From the NCBI GenBank assembly GCA_905182615.1, contig CAJJCG010000036.1, forward strand, positions 1-48,349: DNA of 48,349 nucleotides, written 5' to 3'. The stretch comes from Alphaproteobacteria bacterium UBA2964. GTDB taxonomy: Bacteria; Pseudomonadota; Alphaproteobacteria; MPNO01; UBA2964. The notes beneath the pieces were generated by a model. That model saw nothing but the letters and a program-made list of their open reading frames with translations. It was not told the origin of the DNA and made no database searches. The translations under genes and the position numbers were made by a program. This document shows, piece after piece, positions 9,952-17,662 of the stretch (positions are counted from its first letter, which is position 1; the number at the start of each line of letters is the position of its first letter).

Positions 9952-10530
9952 TCAGGCCGTTGGCCCGGTCCATTCAGATACAATGTCTTGATATTCTGGC
10001 CGCTGGCGATCTGTCGGGGCTTCGGTCATTGATCCGAAATAAATGTAGCCCGCAACCTTGTCTGTGGGCTCCAGCCCAAGAGCGGCTTTGACGTCGTCAT
10101 TATAGGCGTACCATTCAGTAATCCATTGCGCGGCAAATCCCATTCCTTGGGCAGAGGTCAGCATGTTCTGGCAAGCTGCGCCGGATGATAAAATCTGCTC
10201 CCATTCGGGGATCTTATGTTCGGGGTTGGTGTGTGAAACGACAGCGATCACGGTCGGCGCGCGGGCAAAGCGCTCTTCCTCAATCTCGACCTGCTCATCA
10301 ATGCAGTCCGGGTTTGCTTTGCGGAAGGCTTCGCCGAGAATTTTCCCCATTTTTTCACGAGCATCGCCGCGGATAACGATAAAGCGCCATGGTGTGAGAC
10401 GGCCATGGTCTGGCACGCGCATACCGGCGCGCATGATATTCTCAAGGTCATCAGAGGACGGGCCGGGCTCTGCCATGTTGCGAACGACAACAGAGCGGCG
10501 CTTGAGCAGAAATTCGGATAGATCGGACAT
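9952..10530 (-). CDS. Nitroreductase family protein (YdjA-like)
   Basis: 192 residues, the size of the minimal FMN-dependent nitroreductases. The FMN-binding RRSVV start, the RVPDHGRLTPWRFIVIRG segment, the KIPEWEQILSSGAACQNML helix and YIYFGSMTE near the C-terminus match the YdjA subgroup more than NfsB. It transfers electrons from NAD(P)H to nitro groups, quinones or enones; the native substrate is unknown. It is the first gene of a minus-strand pair with the VOC protein. It is divergent from the SDR gene at 10690. Confidence 0.9.
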   Translation of the reverse strand: MSDLSEFLLKRRSVVVRNMAEPGPSSDDLENIMRAGMRVPDHGRLTPWRFIVIRGDAREKMGKILGEAFRKANPDCIDEQVEIEEERFARAPTVIAVVSHTNPEHKIPEWEQILSSGAACQNMLTSAQGMGFAAQWITEWYAYNDDVKAALGLEPTDKVAGYIYFGSMTEAPTDRQRPEYQDIVSEWTGPTA

Positions 10531-10689
10531 GTTTTACTTACTTTTCTGACAAAGGAATGATTTGATCAAAGAATATAGCATTATTGGGGGTTTTGTCACG
10601 GAGGAACGATGTTATCGCACTTGACCCGCGCGACCGTGGAGTGCGAGAACAAAGCCTAAATCTGAGGAATTGTAACGAAGGAAAAAGCA

Positions 10690-11562
10690 ATGGCAGGCGG
10701 CGTTCTTGAGGGCAAATTTGCATTGATTACGGGTGGTTCACGCGGGATGGGTCGGGAAATGGCGATCGCTTATGCCAAAGCAGGTGCCGCCGGTATCGCG
10801 ATTACCGCGGCTCCAGGAACCGACGAACAAACTTCTGAAATCCAGGACGAACTTAACGAGGTTCTTGCCGCCGTTGAGGCTGAGGGTGGCAAATGCATTA
10901 CTTTGCTTGGTGATGTCGCGAGTGCTGAAGATTGTATCCGGGTTGTTGAGGAGACGGTTAAGGCATTCGGTGCCCTGCATATTCTGATTAATAATGCTGG
11001 AAAGTCAGGCCGCTATGTTCATGCCGGCGATGGATCACTGTCGATATCCGATGTTGATCCCGCTGGATTCAAAGATGTTATCGATACCAATATCCTTGGT
11101 CCGTACCTGATGACTCATGCTGCCTTCAAACATCTTCAGGCGGCGGGCTGGGGACGCGTTATCAATATCTCCAAGCGTACGGATTCTATGCATCGCTCCG
11201 CGATTACGCCCTACGGCCCGTCAAAAGCGGCCATAGAAGCTGCAACGATTGCCTGGGCAGAGGCTATGTACGGTTCCGGCATTACGTTCAATGCGCTGAG
11301 CCCAGGTGGGTTGGTGGATACAAAATTCGCAACTGGCTTAATGGATGGTAGAGGGCTCGATCCGAGGGTCATTGGACCGATGTCTGTGTGGCTCGGGTCT
11401 GAAGCCTCAAACGATACGACAGGCTGCCGATTTGTTGCGGAAAATTGGGATGATAGTTTGCCGGTTGATGACGCCGCAGAAGGTTGTCGCGAACGCGCGA
11501 TCTTTACGACGCCAAAACGAGAAACGCCGCTGGAAAAAGCGTGGCGCGAACCGAGTAGCTAA
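10690..11562 (+). CDS. Short-chain dehydrogenase/reductase
   Basis: 290 residues of the classical SDR family. The cofactor motif TGGSRGMGREMA is at 15-26, NNAG near 98, the catalytic YGPSKAA near 177, and SPGG after the active site. It oxidises or reduces an alcohol/ketone pair with NAD(P)(H). A slightly longer C-terminus than the 250-residue average (CRFVAENWDDSLP) resembles hydroxysteroid/multifunctional-type SDRs. GAAGG lies upstream of the ATG. It is a single gene. Its stop overlaps that of the convergent ThDP decarboxylase subunit in a shared CTAA. Confidence 0.9.
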   Translation: MAGGVLEGKFALITGGSRGMGREMAIAYAKAGAAGIAITAAPGTDEQTSEIQDELNEVLAAVEAEGGKCITLLGDVASAEDCIRVVEETVKAFGALHILINNAGKSGRYVHAGDGSLSISDVDPAGFKDVIDTNILGPYLMTHAAFKHLQAAGWGRVINISKRTDSMHRSAITPYGPSKAAIEAATIAWAEAMYGSGITFNALSPGGLVDTKFATGLMDGRGLDPRVIGPMSVWLGSEASNDTTGCRFVAENWDDSLPVDDAAEGCRERAIFTTPKRETPLEKAWREPSS

Positions 11563-12146
11563 TCCGCCTGATTCTTGGCTTGAAAGGCGGTACGGAATAT
11601 TTGTCGCCGTGCCGCGAGGTCAAAATCGCGCTTATAGGCTGTTGGCGGTTCAACGGTCACCCGGGCCCATAGAAACCGCGGGCCCGGTGCGTCGGTGATA
11701 AACTGAGCCGCTTCGGCAAACTGATTAGGTGAATCGATTTCCAGTACGGAGGGGATGCCAGCGCCTTCCGCCATGATAGCGAGATTCGTACGCCGAGAAG
11801 TGTGACCCAGTTGTCCGCCGGTTTCGGCATGCATGCCGTTATCGATACAGATGATCGTAAAGTTATTCGGCATCATCGACGCGACGGTGGCAAGCGAGCC
11901 GATACCCATCATTAATTCGCCATCGCCCGCGACGGACAAGACGTGTTGCGTCGGCGCGGCAAGGGCAACGCCAAGCCCCATAGAAACGGTAGATCCCATG
12001 GCGCCTGCCATCGTGAACAGGTTTGCACCGTCATCGGTTAAACCGGCGGTGTCTTTGGAGGCCCCGGCCAGACCTGAAACAATCAGGAAATCATCCGGGT
12101 TCGGCAGGAGGTTGGGGAGTAAGTCACGGCGGTTAATAGTGCTCAT
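11559..12146 (-). CDS. ThDP-dependent decarboxylase, beta (cofactor-binding) subunit, ComE-like
   Basis: 195 residues equivalent to the C-terminal half of pyruvate-decarboxylase-type enzymes. The ThDP/magnesium motif begins at GDGELMMGIG and ends about 27 residues later at ICIDNG; downstream HAETGGQLGHTS follows the family pattern. It pairs with the alpha subunit encoded one nucleotide upstream (its ATG at 12146 follows the alpha TGA at 12150-12148). Sulfopyruvate decarboxylase ComDE and phosphonopyruvate decarboxylases have this split arrangement. Substrate is probably a short 2-oxo acid, possibly sulfonated or phosphonated, but this is inference. Confidence 0.85.
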   Translation of the reverse strand: MSTINRRDLLPNLLPNPDDFLIVSGLAGASKDTAGLTDDGANLFTMAGAMGSTVSMGLGVALAAPTQHVLSVAGDGELMMGIGSLATVASMMPNNFTIICIDNGMHAETGGQLGHTSRRTNLAIMAEGAGIPSVLEIDSPNQFAEAAQFITDAPGPRFLWARVTVEPPTAYKRDFDLAARRQIFRTAFQAKNQAD

Positions 12147-12147
12147 A

Positions 12148-12669
12148 TCAAAAAGCCTTTGCGCCTAGGAATTTCTGAGTAAAGACAAGAGCGACGCCTT
12201 GTCCACCTGTATAGGCCGCGGAGATCGCCGCTTCAGTGGCATGCTCCAGCTCGTCTTCGCGGTCGACTTCAATGATGAGAACGCCCATGGCTTCGAGGAT
12301 CGGAATGACTGCCTGGCCCATGGGATACTGCCAGTGGTTTTCTTCGCCATAATCGCCACGCATGGTGACGATCATTAACATCGGAAAGCGACCACCTTTG
12401 ACGAGTGACAGATAGTTCGGGCAATTGCCGACGCCGGATGATTGCATACAGACAACGCCACGCTGCCCGACCAGATCGACACCGGCGCAGACGGCAACGC
12501 CTTCTTCTTCGCTGGTCAGTAAAACTGTGCGGGTTTCATTATGTTCGTCCGCCATTTTTATGATGTCGGTGTTGCCGAAATCGGGGACATAGCTAAACAA
12601 CGTAACATCAGCCTCAACCAATTTGTCAAAGACCAGTTTTGACCAAGTCTCTCTGTCGGGAGCTTGCAT
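12148..12669 (-). CDS. ThDP-dependent decarboxylase, alpha (pyrimidine-binding) subunit, ComD-like
   Basis: 173 residues matching the N-terminal Pyr domain of ThDP decarboxylases. It has the cofactor-activating glutamate in LLTSEEEGVAVCAG and the following QSSGVGNCPNYLSL stretch typical of sulfopyruvate and phosphonopyruvate decarboxylase alpha chains. The active site would form at the interface with the beta subunit. It follows the binding-fold protein at 12743-13657 by 73 nt in the same direction, so three genes may form one operon. No strong Shine-Dalgarno site is visible at this start. Confidence 0.85.
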   Translation of the reverse strand: MQAPDRETWSKLVFDKLVEADVTLFSYVPDFGNTDIIKMADEHNETRTVLLTSEEEGVAVCAGVDLVGQRGVVCMQSSGVGNCPNYLSLVKGGRFPMLMIVTMRGDYGEENHWQYPMGQAVIPILEAMGVLIIEVDREDELEHATEAAISAAYTGGQGVALVFTQKFLGAKAF

Positions 12670-12742
12670 AGGTTTTTACTTCAATTGAAAAATATTGTCT
12701 CTTTGTCTCATGCAGTTTGCGCCGGAGCAAGACCCGCCAAGC

Positions 12743-13657
12743 CTAGCTGTGAACGGCTTCCGCATAGGCGACACCATCTTCGAGTTTGATGTCGTCAAAC
12801 AGGTCGCGTTCATGCATCCAGCTCTGTGTCCGTTCAAACATTTCCTGCGTATAGGGCTGCGGCACAACGCGTTCGCCGTTGCCAAACCGTCGGACATCAA
12901 CCTGGTCGACATAGCGGTCCGGAATTTCGGTCAGAAAGTATTTTTTGTATTTCTCCGGCTCGGCATCAATATCGGTTTGGGCCCGGATTAAGCCCCGCAT
13001 GTATTTCTCAACATTGTCCGGGTCGGCGTCATTGGCAAACATAAAAGCCATCATGAAAGTCGTTGAAACAATACGGCGAAACCCTTTTTGCTCCATGAGA
13101 TAGAGCTGCGGTCCCCAAACATTCACGGCCGGAATTTTGCGAGCGATGGCGGCATCAACGCGTGACCAGCTGGTGCCGACAAATTTCAAGGCGATGTCTT
13201 TTGGGTCGAGGAAAGATTCCAGTGCTTGTTGTGCTGAATAGTGACTGCCAGAATGAAATCCAACGGCAACATCAATATTGGCTAGATCATCCGGAACCAG
13301 GACATCGGAGTCGCCTGGAACAACGATGGCGGCGTCGCAAATACTGTAGGCTTTGCCGTACATAACGCCAGTGTTGAGCTTGGCTGACTGGTTTACGGTC
13401 CAATGGCATGCGCAGCTAACATCGCCAGCATCCTCAACGGTACCTTTGCGCCCGCCGCCATCGGCATAGCGTTCAAAAGCGCCGTGCAGATTGTCTTTGA
13501 TCGGGGCGTCGGAGGTCGCTTCGGGTAGCATATCGACGGTCTTGTAGCTGGCGTCGATGTTGAGAAAGTAATCCAGTCCCTCATCGGCAAAATAGCCTTT
13601 TTCGTCGGCGACCCAGTCATTAAGTCTGCCATGTGGTTGGATGGTGAACTTGGCCAT
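12743..13657 (-). CDS. NMT1/THI5-like periplasmic-binding-fold protein without signal peptide
   Basis: 304 residues; the start at 13657 follows AAAGGAC, and the longer frame (13831) would cross into the divergent gene. The pattern (FTIQPHGRLNDWVADEKGYF at the N-terminus, then a VAVGFHSGSHYSAQ ligand loop) matches the SsuA/NMT1 substrate-binding group. No signal peptide or lipobox is present and no ABC permease or ATPase lies nearby, so it is probably cytosolic. A cysteine-rich CACH (Cys82, Cys84, His85) falls in the interlobe region, loosely recalling the Cys-rich site of THI5 pyrimidine synthases. It heads the ThDP decarboxylase operon. Function is uncertain: enzyme or cytosolic binder. Confidence 0.7.
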   Translation of the reverse strand: MAKFTIQPHGRLNDWVADEKGYFADEGLDYFLNIDASYKTVDMLPEATSDAPIKDNLHGAFERYADGGGRKGTVEDAGDVSCACHWTVNQSAKLNTGVMYGKAYSICDAAIVVPGDSDVLVPDDLANIDVAVGFHSGSHYSAQQALESFLDPKDIALKFVGTSWSRVDAAIARKIPAVNVWGPQLYLMEQKGFRRIVSTTFMMAFMFANDADPDNVEKYMRGLIRAQTDIDAEPEKYKKYFLTEIPDRYVDQVDVRRFGNGERVVPQPYTQEMFERTQSWMHERDLFDDIKLEDGVAYAEAVHS

Positions 13658-13727
13658 GGAATGTCCTTTAAACTGCTTTCTACTAGTTGAATAGCGCGTC
13701 GCCGCGTGGTGAACTCCTACCCAACAT

Positions 13728-13755
13728 TTGGTGCCCAATAGTGTACTACTAAAAT
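13728..13755 (+). promoter_or_regulatory. Putative sigma70-type promoter for the 13776 gene
   Basis: TTGGTG (13728-13733), a 16-bp spacer and TAAAAT (13750-13755) form a plausible -35/-10 pair. It is followed by the ribosome-binding site GGGAGG (13765-13770) and the GTG start at 13776. The transcript leader would be very short. It lies in the 118-bp divergent gap shared with the binding-fold gene on the minus strand. Confidence 0.4.
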
Positions 13756-13775
13756 AACAGGATTGGGAGGCTTCC

Positions 13776-14768
13776 GTGAAACTGACCTTGAGCATTGCGA
13801 CAGACGTAAACCCACGGACCCGCCCAATCATGGATGGTTCTGTCGAGGTGGATGGTGTCGATTTAATCCATACGCCTTTACATCCTTCTGAAATGTTCTG
13901 GCGTCAGCTTAAATTCGGCGATTTTGATATCTCCGAGATGTCGTTCTCGTCGCTGATCAAGGCGGTCGCTCGCGGGGATGACAGCTGGGTTGGTATACCG
14001 GTCTTTACCACCCATCATTTCTTTCAGAACTGGATCGTCATTCGCAAGGATGCGGGGATCGAGAAGCCCGAAGATATGCGGGGCAAACGCGTCGGTGTGC
14101 CAGAGTTCCAGCAAACCGCTGCCCTTTGGTCGCGCGGTATTCTCAAACACGAATTCGGGGTTGATCAAACCGAGATGGAATATTTCATGGAGCGTTTGCC
14201 GGAGACGAGCCATGGCGGGGCGACAGGGTTCGAAGCGCCCCCCGGCGTCACGGTTAATCAAATCCCGATTGAAAAGAACATTGGGCAAATGCTGCTCGAT
14301 GGCGAGCTTGATGCGACGCTATTATATCTTAATAACCCGAACCTGGTTGATCGGAGCTCCGCCGATCTGGAGAGCCACCCAAATTTTGGGCCGCTTTTTC
14401 CTGATCCTGAGGCCGAGAGTCTGCGCTATTTCCGTAAGACCAATATCTATCCGATCAACCATACGATGGTGATCAAGCGCGCATTGGCGGAGGAGCATCC
14501 TTGGTTGTTGCTCAATATCCTCAAGGCTTTGAACGCGGCAAACGAGTTGGCCAACCAGCAACGTCTGGAACACATCGACTATTATCGGGCATCAGGGCTG
14601 ATATCGCAGGAGGCTTATGACGCGCTGTGTGAGCCTCTTCTACAACATGGCATCAAGGCCAACCGGGAAACGCTGGAAGCGGCGACATTGTATTCTTATG
14701 AACAGGGGCTCACGCCAAGACAGGTTGCGCTTGACGAAGTATTCGCTAAAAACACCATGGATCATTAA
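13776..14768 (+). CDS. 4,5-dihydroxyphthalate decarboxylase-like binding-fold protein
   Basis: 330 residues, starting at GTG with GGGAGG five nt upstream. The layout follows 4,5-dihydroxyphthalate decarboxylase (Pht5) very closely: N-terminal LTLSIATDVNPRTRPIMDG, DFDISEMSFSSL, IPVFTTHHFF, then KPEDMRGKRVGVPEFQQTA and a C-terminal YSYEQGLTPRQV. The family uses the periplasmic-binding-protein fold but acts in the cytosol on aromatic carboxylates. No signal peptide and no transporter partners are present, which supports an enzymatic role. A TauE/SafE exporter gene follows after 37 nt. Aromatic decarboxylation is likely but the substrate is unknown. Confidence 0.82.
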   Translation: MKLTLSIATDVNPRTRPIMDGSVEVDGVDLIHTPLHPSEMFWRQLKFGDFDISEMSFSSLIKAVARGDDSWVGIPVFTTHHFFQNWIVIRKDAGIEKPEDMRGKRVGVPEFQQTAALWSRGILKHEFGVDQTEMEYFMERLPETSHGGATGFEAPPGVTVNQIPIEKNIGQMLLDGELDATLLYLNNPNLVDRSSADLESHPNFGPLFPDPEAESLRYFRKTNIYPINHTMVIKRALAEEHPWLLLNILKALNAANELANQQRLEHIDYYRASGLISQEAYDALCEPLLQHGIKANRETLEAATLYSYEQGLTPRQVALDEVFAKNTMDH

Positions 14769-14805
14769 GACCCGCGACGCTTAACTAGCTTGAAAAGTAT
14801 TTTTT

Positions 14806-15576
14806 GTGATTGAAACGCAATTTCTTGGCGTGCCAGACGTCGACGCCTGGATTTTCTTCGGCCTATCGATTACGGCGTTTTTTACATCGATCGTAGGTGT
14901 CGTGACCGGTACTGCGGGCGGATTACTTCTGCTCGCGGTCATGGCGTTCTTTTTTGAGCCTGCGACGCTGTTGCCTTTGCATACGATCATCATGCTGCTC
15001 ACTTCGGTACACATGGTCTTCATGTTCTGGCGGCATATTCTAAAGGCCACAGTGCTGCCATTTCTCGCCGGATCGATCGTCGGGGCAACGTTGGGCGCAA
15101 ATATCTTCATCGCGCTCTCGGCTGCTATTTTGCAGGGCATCATCGGGATTTTTATTCTTATTCTGACCTGGCTGCCAAAAATCACGACGGCTGGGGGCGA
15201 ACGAAAACGGTTCGCGGTCGTGGGGTTTGTCGTCACTTTTTTAGGAATTTTTGTCAGTGCAACGGGGACACTGTTAGCGTCCTTTATTGCGAGTGCCGCA
15301 CCGACGCGGCAAAATCATGTGGCGACGATGGGGGCCTTGATGGTTTGCAGCCATGTGACCAAGATCGTTGCCTTTGGTGTGCTTGGGATCGCCTTGTCCG
15401 CTTATGTACCGCTGATGATTTCGATGGTCGCAGGCGCGGCGTTGGGCAATTGGGTCGGCAGCAAGATGCTCGACCGGATGCAGGAACAGATTTTCCGCAC
15501 CATTTTCAAAATCCTGCTGACCGTTCTCGGCTTACGCCTGATCTGGATCGGTCTCAGAGGGCTCGGCTGGTTCTAG
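14806..15576 (+). CDS. TauE/SafE (TSUP) family membrane exporter
   Basis: 256 residues, very hydrophobic, with about seven to eight membrane segments in two repeats. The N-terminal repeat carries IVGVVTGTAGGLLLLAVM and the C-terminal one FVSATGTLLASFIAS, both typical of the TSUP family, which exports sulfite, sulfoacetate or other small anions across the inner membrane. The start is GTG at 14806; no strong ribosome-binding site is seen. It probably shares a transcript with the upstream decarboxylase-like gene. Closeness to a ComDE-like decarboxylase makes sulfonate or carboxylate export a reasonable guess. It converges with the dienelactone hydrolase gene across 2 bp. Confidence 0.88.
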   Translation: MIETQFLGVPDVDAWIFFGLSITAFFTSIVGVVTGTAGGLLLLAVMAFFFEPATLLPLHTIIMLLTSVHMVFMFWRHILKATVLPFLAGSIVGATLGANIFIALSAAILQGIIGIFILILTWLPKITTAGGERKRFAVVGFVVTFLGIFVSATGTLLASFIASAAPTRQNHVATMGALMVCSHVTKIVAFGVLGIALSAYVPLMISMVAGAALGNWVGSKMLDRMQEQIFRTIFKILLTVLGLRLIWIGLRGLGWF

Positions 15577-15578
15577 CC

Positions 15579-16259
15579 TTACATACTCCGGAAGCAGTTT
15601 AAGACCGCATCACGTGAGATTTTGGCAATTTCTGCGTCATAGGCTGGCTTGCCGGGGGTCGAGAAGTTATGCGCGTGACCTTCATACACCGCGATTTCGG
15701 CATTTACGTGATTTGCATAGGATACCTTAATCGCGTTGACTTCTTCCATCGGGATTGAATTATCGATACTGCCAAAATGGTAGCTCACGGGGCAAGTGAT
15801 GTTCTTGGTCTCATCAAGGTGTAAGCCGATCTTTGTGCCGTGAAAGGCGCCAACAGCGCCTACGTCAAGCCGTGCCGCACAAAGATGCGCATAGCGGCCG
15901 CCAAAGCAGTATCCGACAACAGCGATCTTACCGTTGCAGTTAGGGTGGGTTTTGAGATCATTGATGATGTCTTCAATATCAAGCATGCCTTGTTCTGCAT
16001 CAAACGCTTTGTAACGAGCCTGTGCGATGGCCATGTCCGACGTTGGTCCGGGGTGTTGGCGCCAGAATATATCGGGCATGGAGACGACAAATCCATCCGC
16101 AGCCCACGCGTCTCCTAGCTTCTGATTAGTTTCGTCAGCCCCTGAAATTGCGGTGATATAGAGCAGGCCAGGATATTTCCCATCACCATCTGGTGCGGTC
16201 AGGTACCCGTCGAAGGCTTCGTTGTTGCGCGTGGTGTATTTGATGTCCTGGCTACGCAT
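15579..16259 (-). CDS. Dienelactone hydrolase family protein
   Basis: 226 residues, the usual length for dienelactone hydrolases; the start at 16259 has AGGAA upstream and removes an implausible 120-residue extension overlapping the amidase. The nucleophile elbow is GYCFGG (Cys), an acidic residue lies in the FGSIDNSIP turn, and histidine is in YEGHAHNF, so the triad is complete, unlike the degenerate copy at 5104-6288. It hydrolyses cyclic enol-lactones or related esters, as in modified ortho-cleavage pathways. It is the last gene of a three-gene minus-strand run, 16 nt after the amidase. Confidence 0.9.
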   Translation of the reverse strand: MRSQDIKYTTRNNEAFDGYLTAPDGDGKYPGLLYITAISGADETNQKLGDAWAADGFVVSMPDIFWRQHPGPTSDMAIAQARYKAFDAEQGMLDIEDIINDLKTHPNCNGKIAVVGYCFGGRYAHLCAARLDVGAVGAFHGTKIGLHLDETKNITCPVSYHFGSIDNSIPMEEVNAIKVSYANHVNAEIAVYEGHAHNFSTPGKPAYDAEIAKISRDAVLNCFRSM

Positions 16260-16275
16260 AGTGTTTAGTTCCTGA

Positions 16276-17628
16276 TTAGGCGTTGAATAGGGGTAGAACG
16301 GCACCGGCAGCTGCAAACATCTCGGCGTCTTTATTCTGGAAGCCAATGAGCTGCAAACCGAGTGGCAATCTCTGGGTTTCGAGAACTGGCAATGAGACAG
16401 CCGGGACACCGAGTAATGACGTGCATACTGTGAAGTTGGGATCACCAGTCCAGCCGAGGCCTTCCGGTGCTGCATCGGGCGCGGAGAGCGTGACGCAGAC
16501 ATCGCAATGATCTTCCAGCTTCGCGAAAATTGCGCGAATTTCGTTACGGCGTTCCAGCATTCCTCGGAATTCGTCTTGAGACATGGTTTCTGACTCTGCC
16601 AGCCGTTCACGGGCGCCATCGCTGAGCTTATTCGCCTCCATGTCGCGGGCGTAGGTATTCAACGGCCAGCGGCCTTCCCAGGCATTGATGCTGCGGGAGA
16701 GTGGGTTTGATTCTGAAATTGCCTGCTCGGCCTCTTCGACGGCGGCATTACTGGAGCGGTCGATTACTGTAATCCCGGCAGCTTCCAGTGTATCTCGCGC
16801 TGATTGCAGCTGCTGTTTTGCTTCGTCGGTCGCGAGTTCCCAGCCAGCGGTTTGCAGCAGGGCCACAGTCTTTGGCTTACTAGCACTGGGCAAATGCATT
16901 GGGCCTGTAAGGCCGACATAGCCCGCATCACCTCCGGCGCGTGACGACATTTCGCGGGCCATGACCCAGGTATCTGTCAGCGTTGCGGCGATCACGCCGG
17001 TGCAACTCTGGCTGAAACCGTCGAAGCTGCCACCACGATTGATACCGCCGACGCTAGGTTTGAAACCATACGCGCCACAATAGCTTGCGGGGCGGATTAT
17101 TGAACCGATTACCTGTGATCCTGTACCACCGGCGAGCATGCCAGAACCAACGGCGGCAGCGGAGCCACTGCTTGATCCGCCGGGTGTACGGTCTGTGTCA
17201 TAGGGGTTGCGGGTGCCTCGGGGCTGGGTCGCGGCGAATTCAGTGGTAACAGTCTTGCCAACAACAACAGCACCGGCTTCGCGGAGCGCAACGACGGCGG
17301 CGCAGTCCCGACCCATCTTCCAGCCTTCGAACAGAGGCGAGCCTTGTTCGGTGACCATATCGGCGGTTTCCATGACGTCTTTGACACCGATTGGCATGCC
17401 ATCGATAGGAGAGAGAGGATTGCCAGCTTTCCAGCGGGCAGTGGCTTCATCCGCTGCGGCGCGGGCACCATCGAGATTGGTCGCAACGAAAGCGCCGATA
17501 GTTCCCTCATGAGCGTCGATCACCGCGATACACCGTTCGAGGTAATGTCGTGGCGTATCGGTGCCATCGGCAAAGGATGCGGTTGCAGCGTGAAAGGGGC
17601 GGACTTTGGGATCGATGCCAGCGGCCAT
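16276..17628 (-). CDS. Amidase (amidase-signature family)
   Basis: 450 residues. The Ser-cisSer-Lys triad is visible: Lys in IGVKDVMETAD, the cis-serine in GGSSSGSAAAVGSGM, and the nucleophile in IGSIIRPASYCGAYGFKP. The family cleaves amide bonds of small or aryl amides to carboxylate and ammonia in the cytosol; the substrate is not readable. GAGAGAAC precedes the ATG. It follows the binding-fold protein (17663-18601) by 34 nt and precedes the dienelactone hydrolase, suggesting a three-gene operon. A second, more distant amidase lies at 19959-21449. Confidence 0.93.
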   Translation of the reverse strand: MAAGIDPKVRPFHAATASFADGTDTPRHYLERCIAVIDAHEGTIGAFVATNLDGARAAADEATARWKAGNPLSPIDGMPIGVKDVMETADMVTEQGSPLFEGWKMGRDCAAVVALREAGAVVVGKTVTTEFAATQPRGTRNPYDTDRTPGGSSSGSAAAVGSGMLAGGTGSQVIGSIIRPASYCGAYGFKPSVGGINRGGSFDGFSQSCTGVIAATLTDTWVMAREMSSRAGGDAGYVGLTGPMHLPSASKPKTVALLQTAGWELATDEAKQQLQSARDTLEAAGITVIDRSSNAAVEEAEQAISESNPLSRSINAWEGRWPLNTYARDMEANKLSDGARERLAESETMSQDEFRGMLERRNEIRAIFAKLEDHCDVCVTLSAPDAAPEGLGWTGDPNFTVCTSLLGVPAVSLPVLETQRLPLGLQLIGFQNKDAEMFAAAGAVLPLFNA

Positions 17629-17662
17629 GATAGTTCTCTCTTTGTTAAATTAAATGCTGTGT

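Noticed and set aside
10561..10646. Palindrome TTTGATCAAA and the inverted repeat TCGCACT-N18-AGTGCGA upstream of the SDR gene
   Set aside because: Short or widely spaced, with no clear promoter boxes alongside; too weak to list as a regulatory feature.
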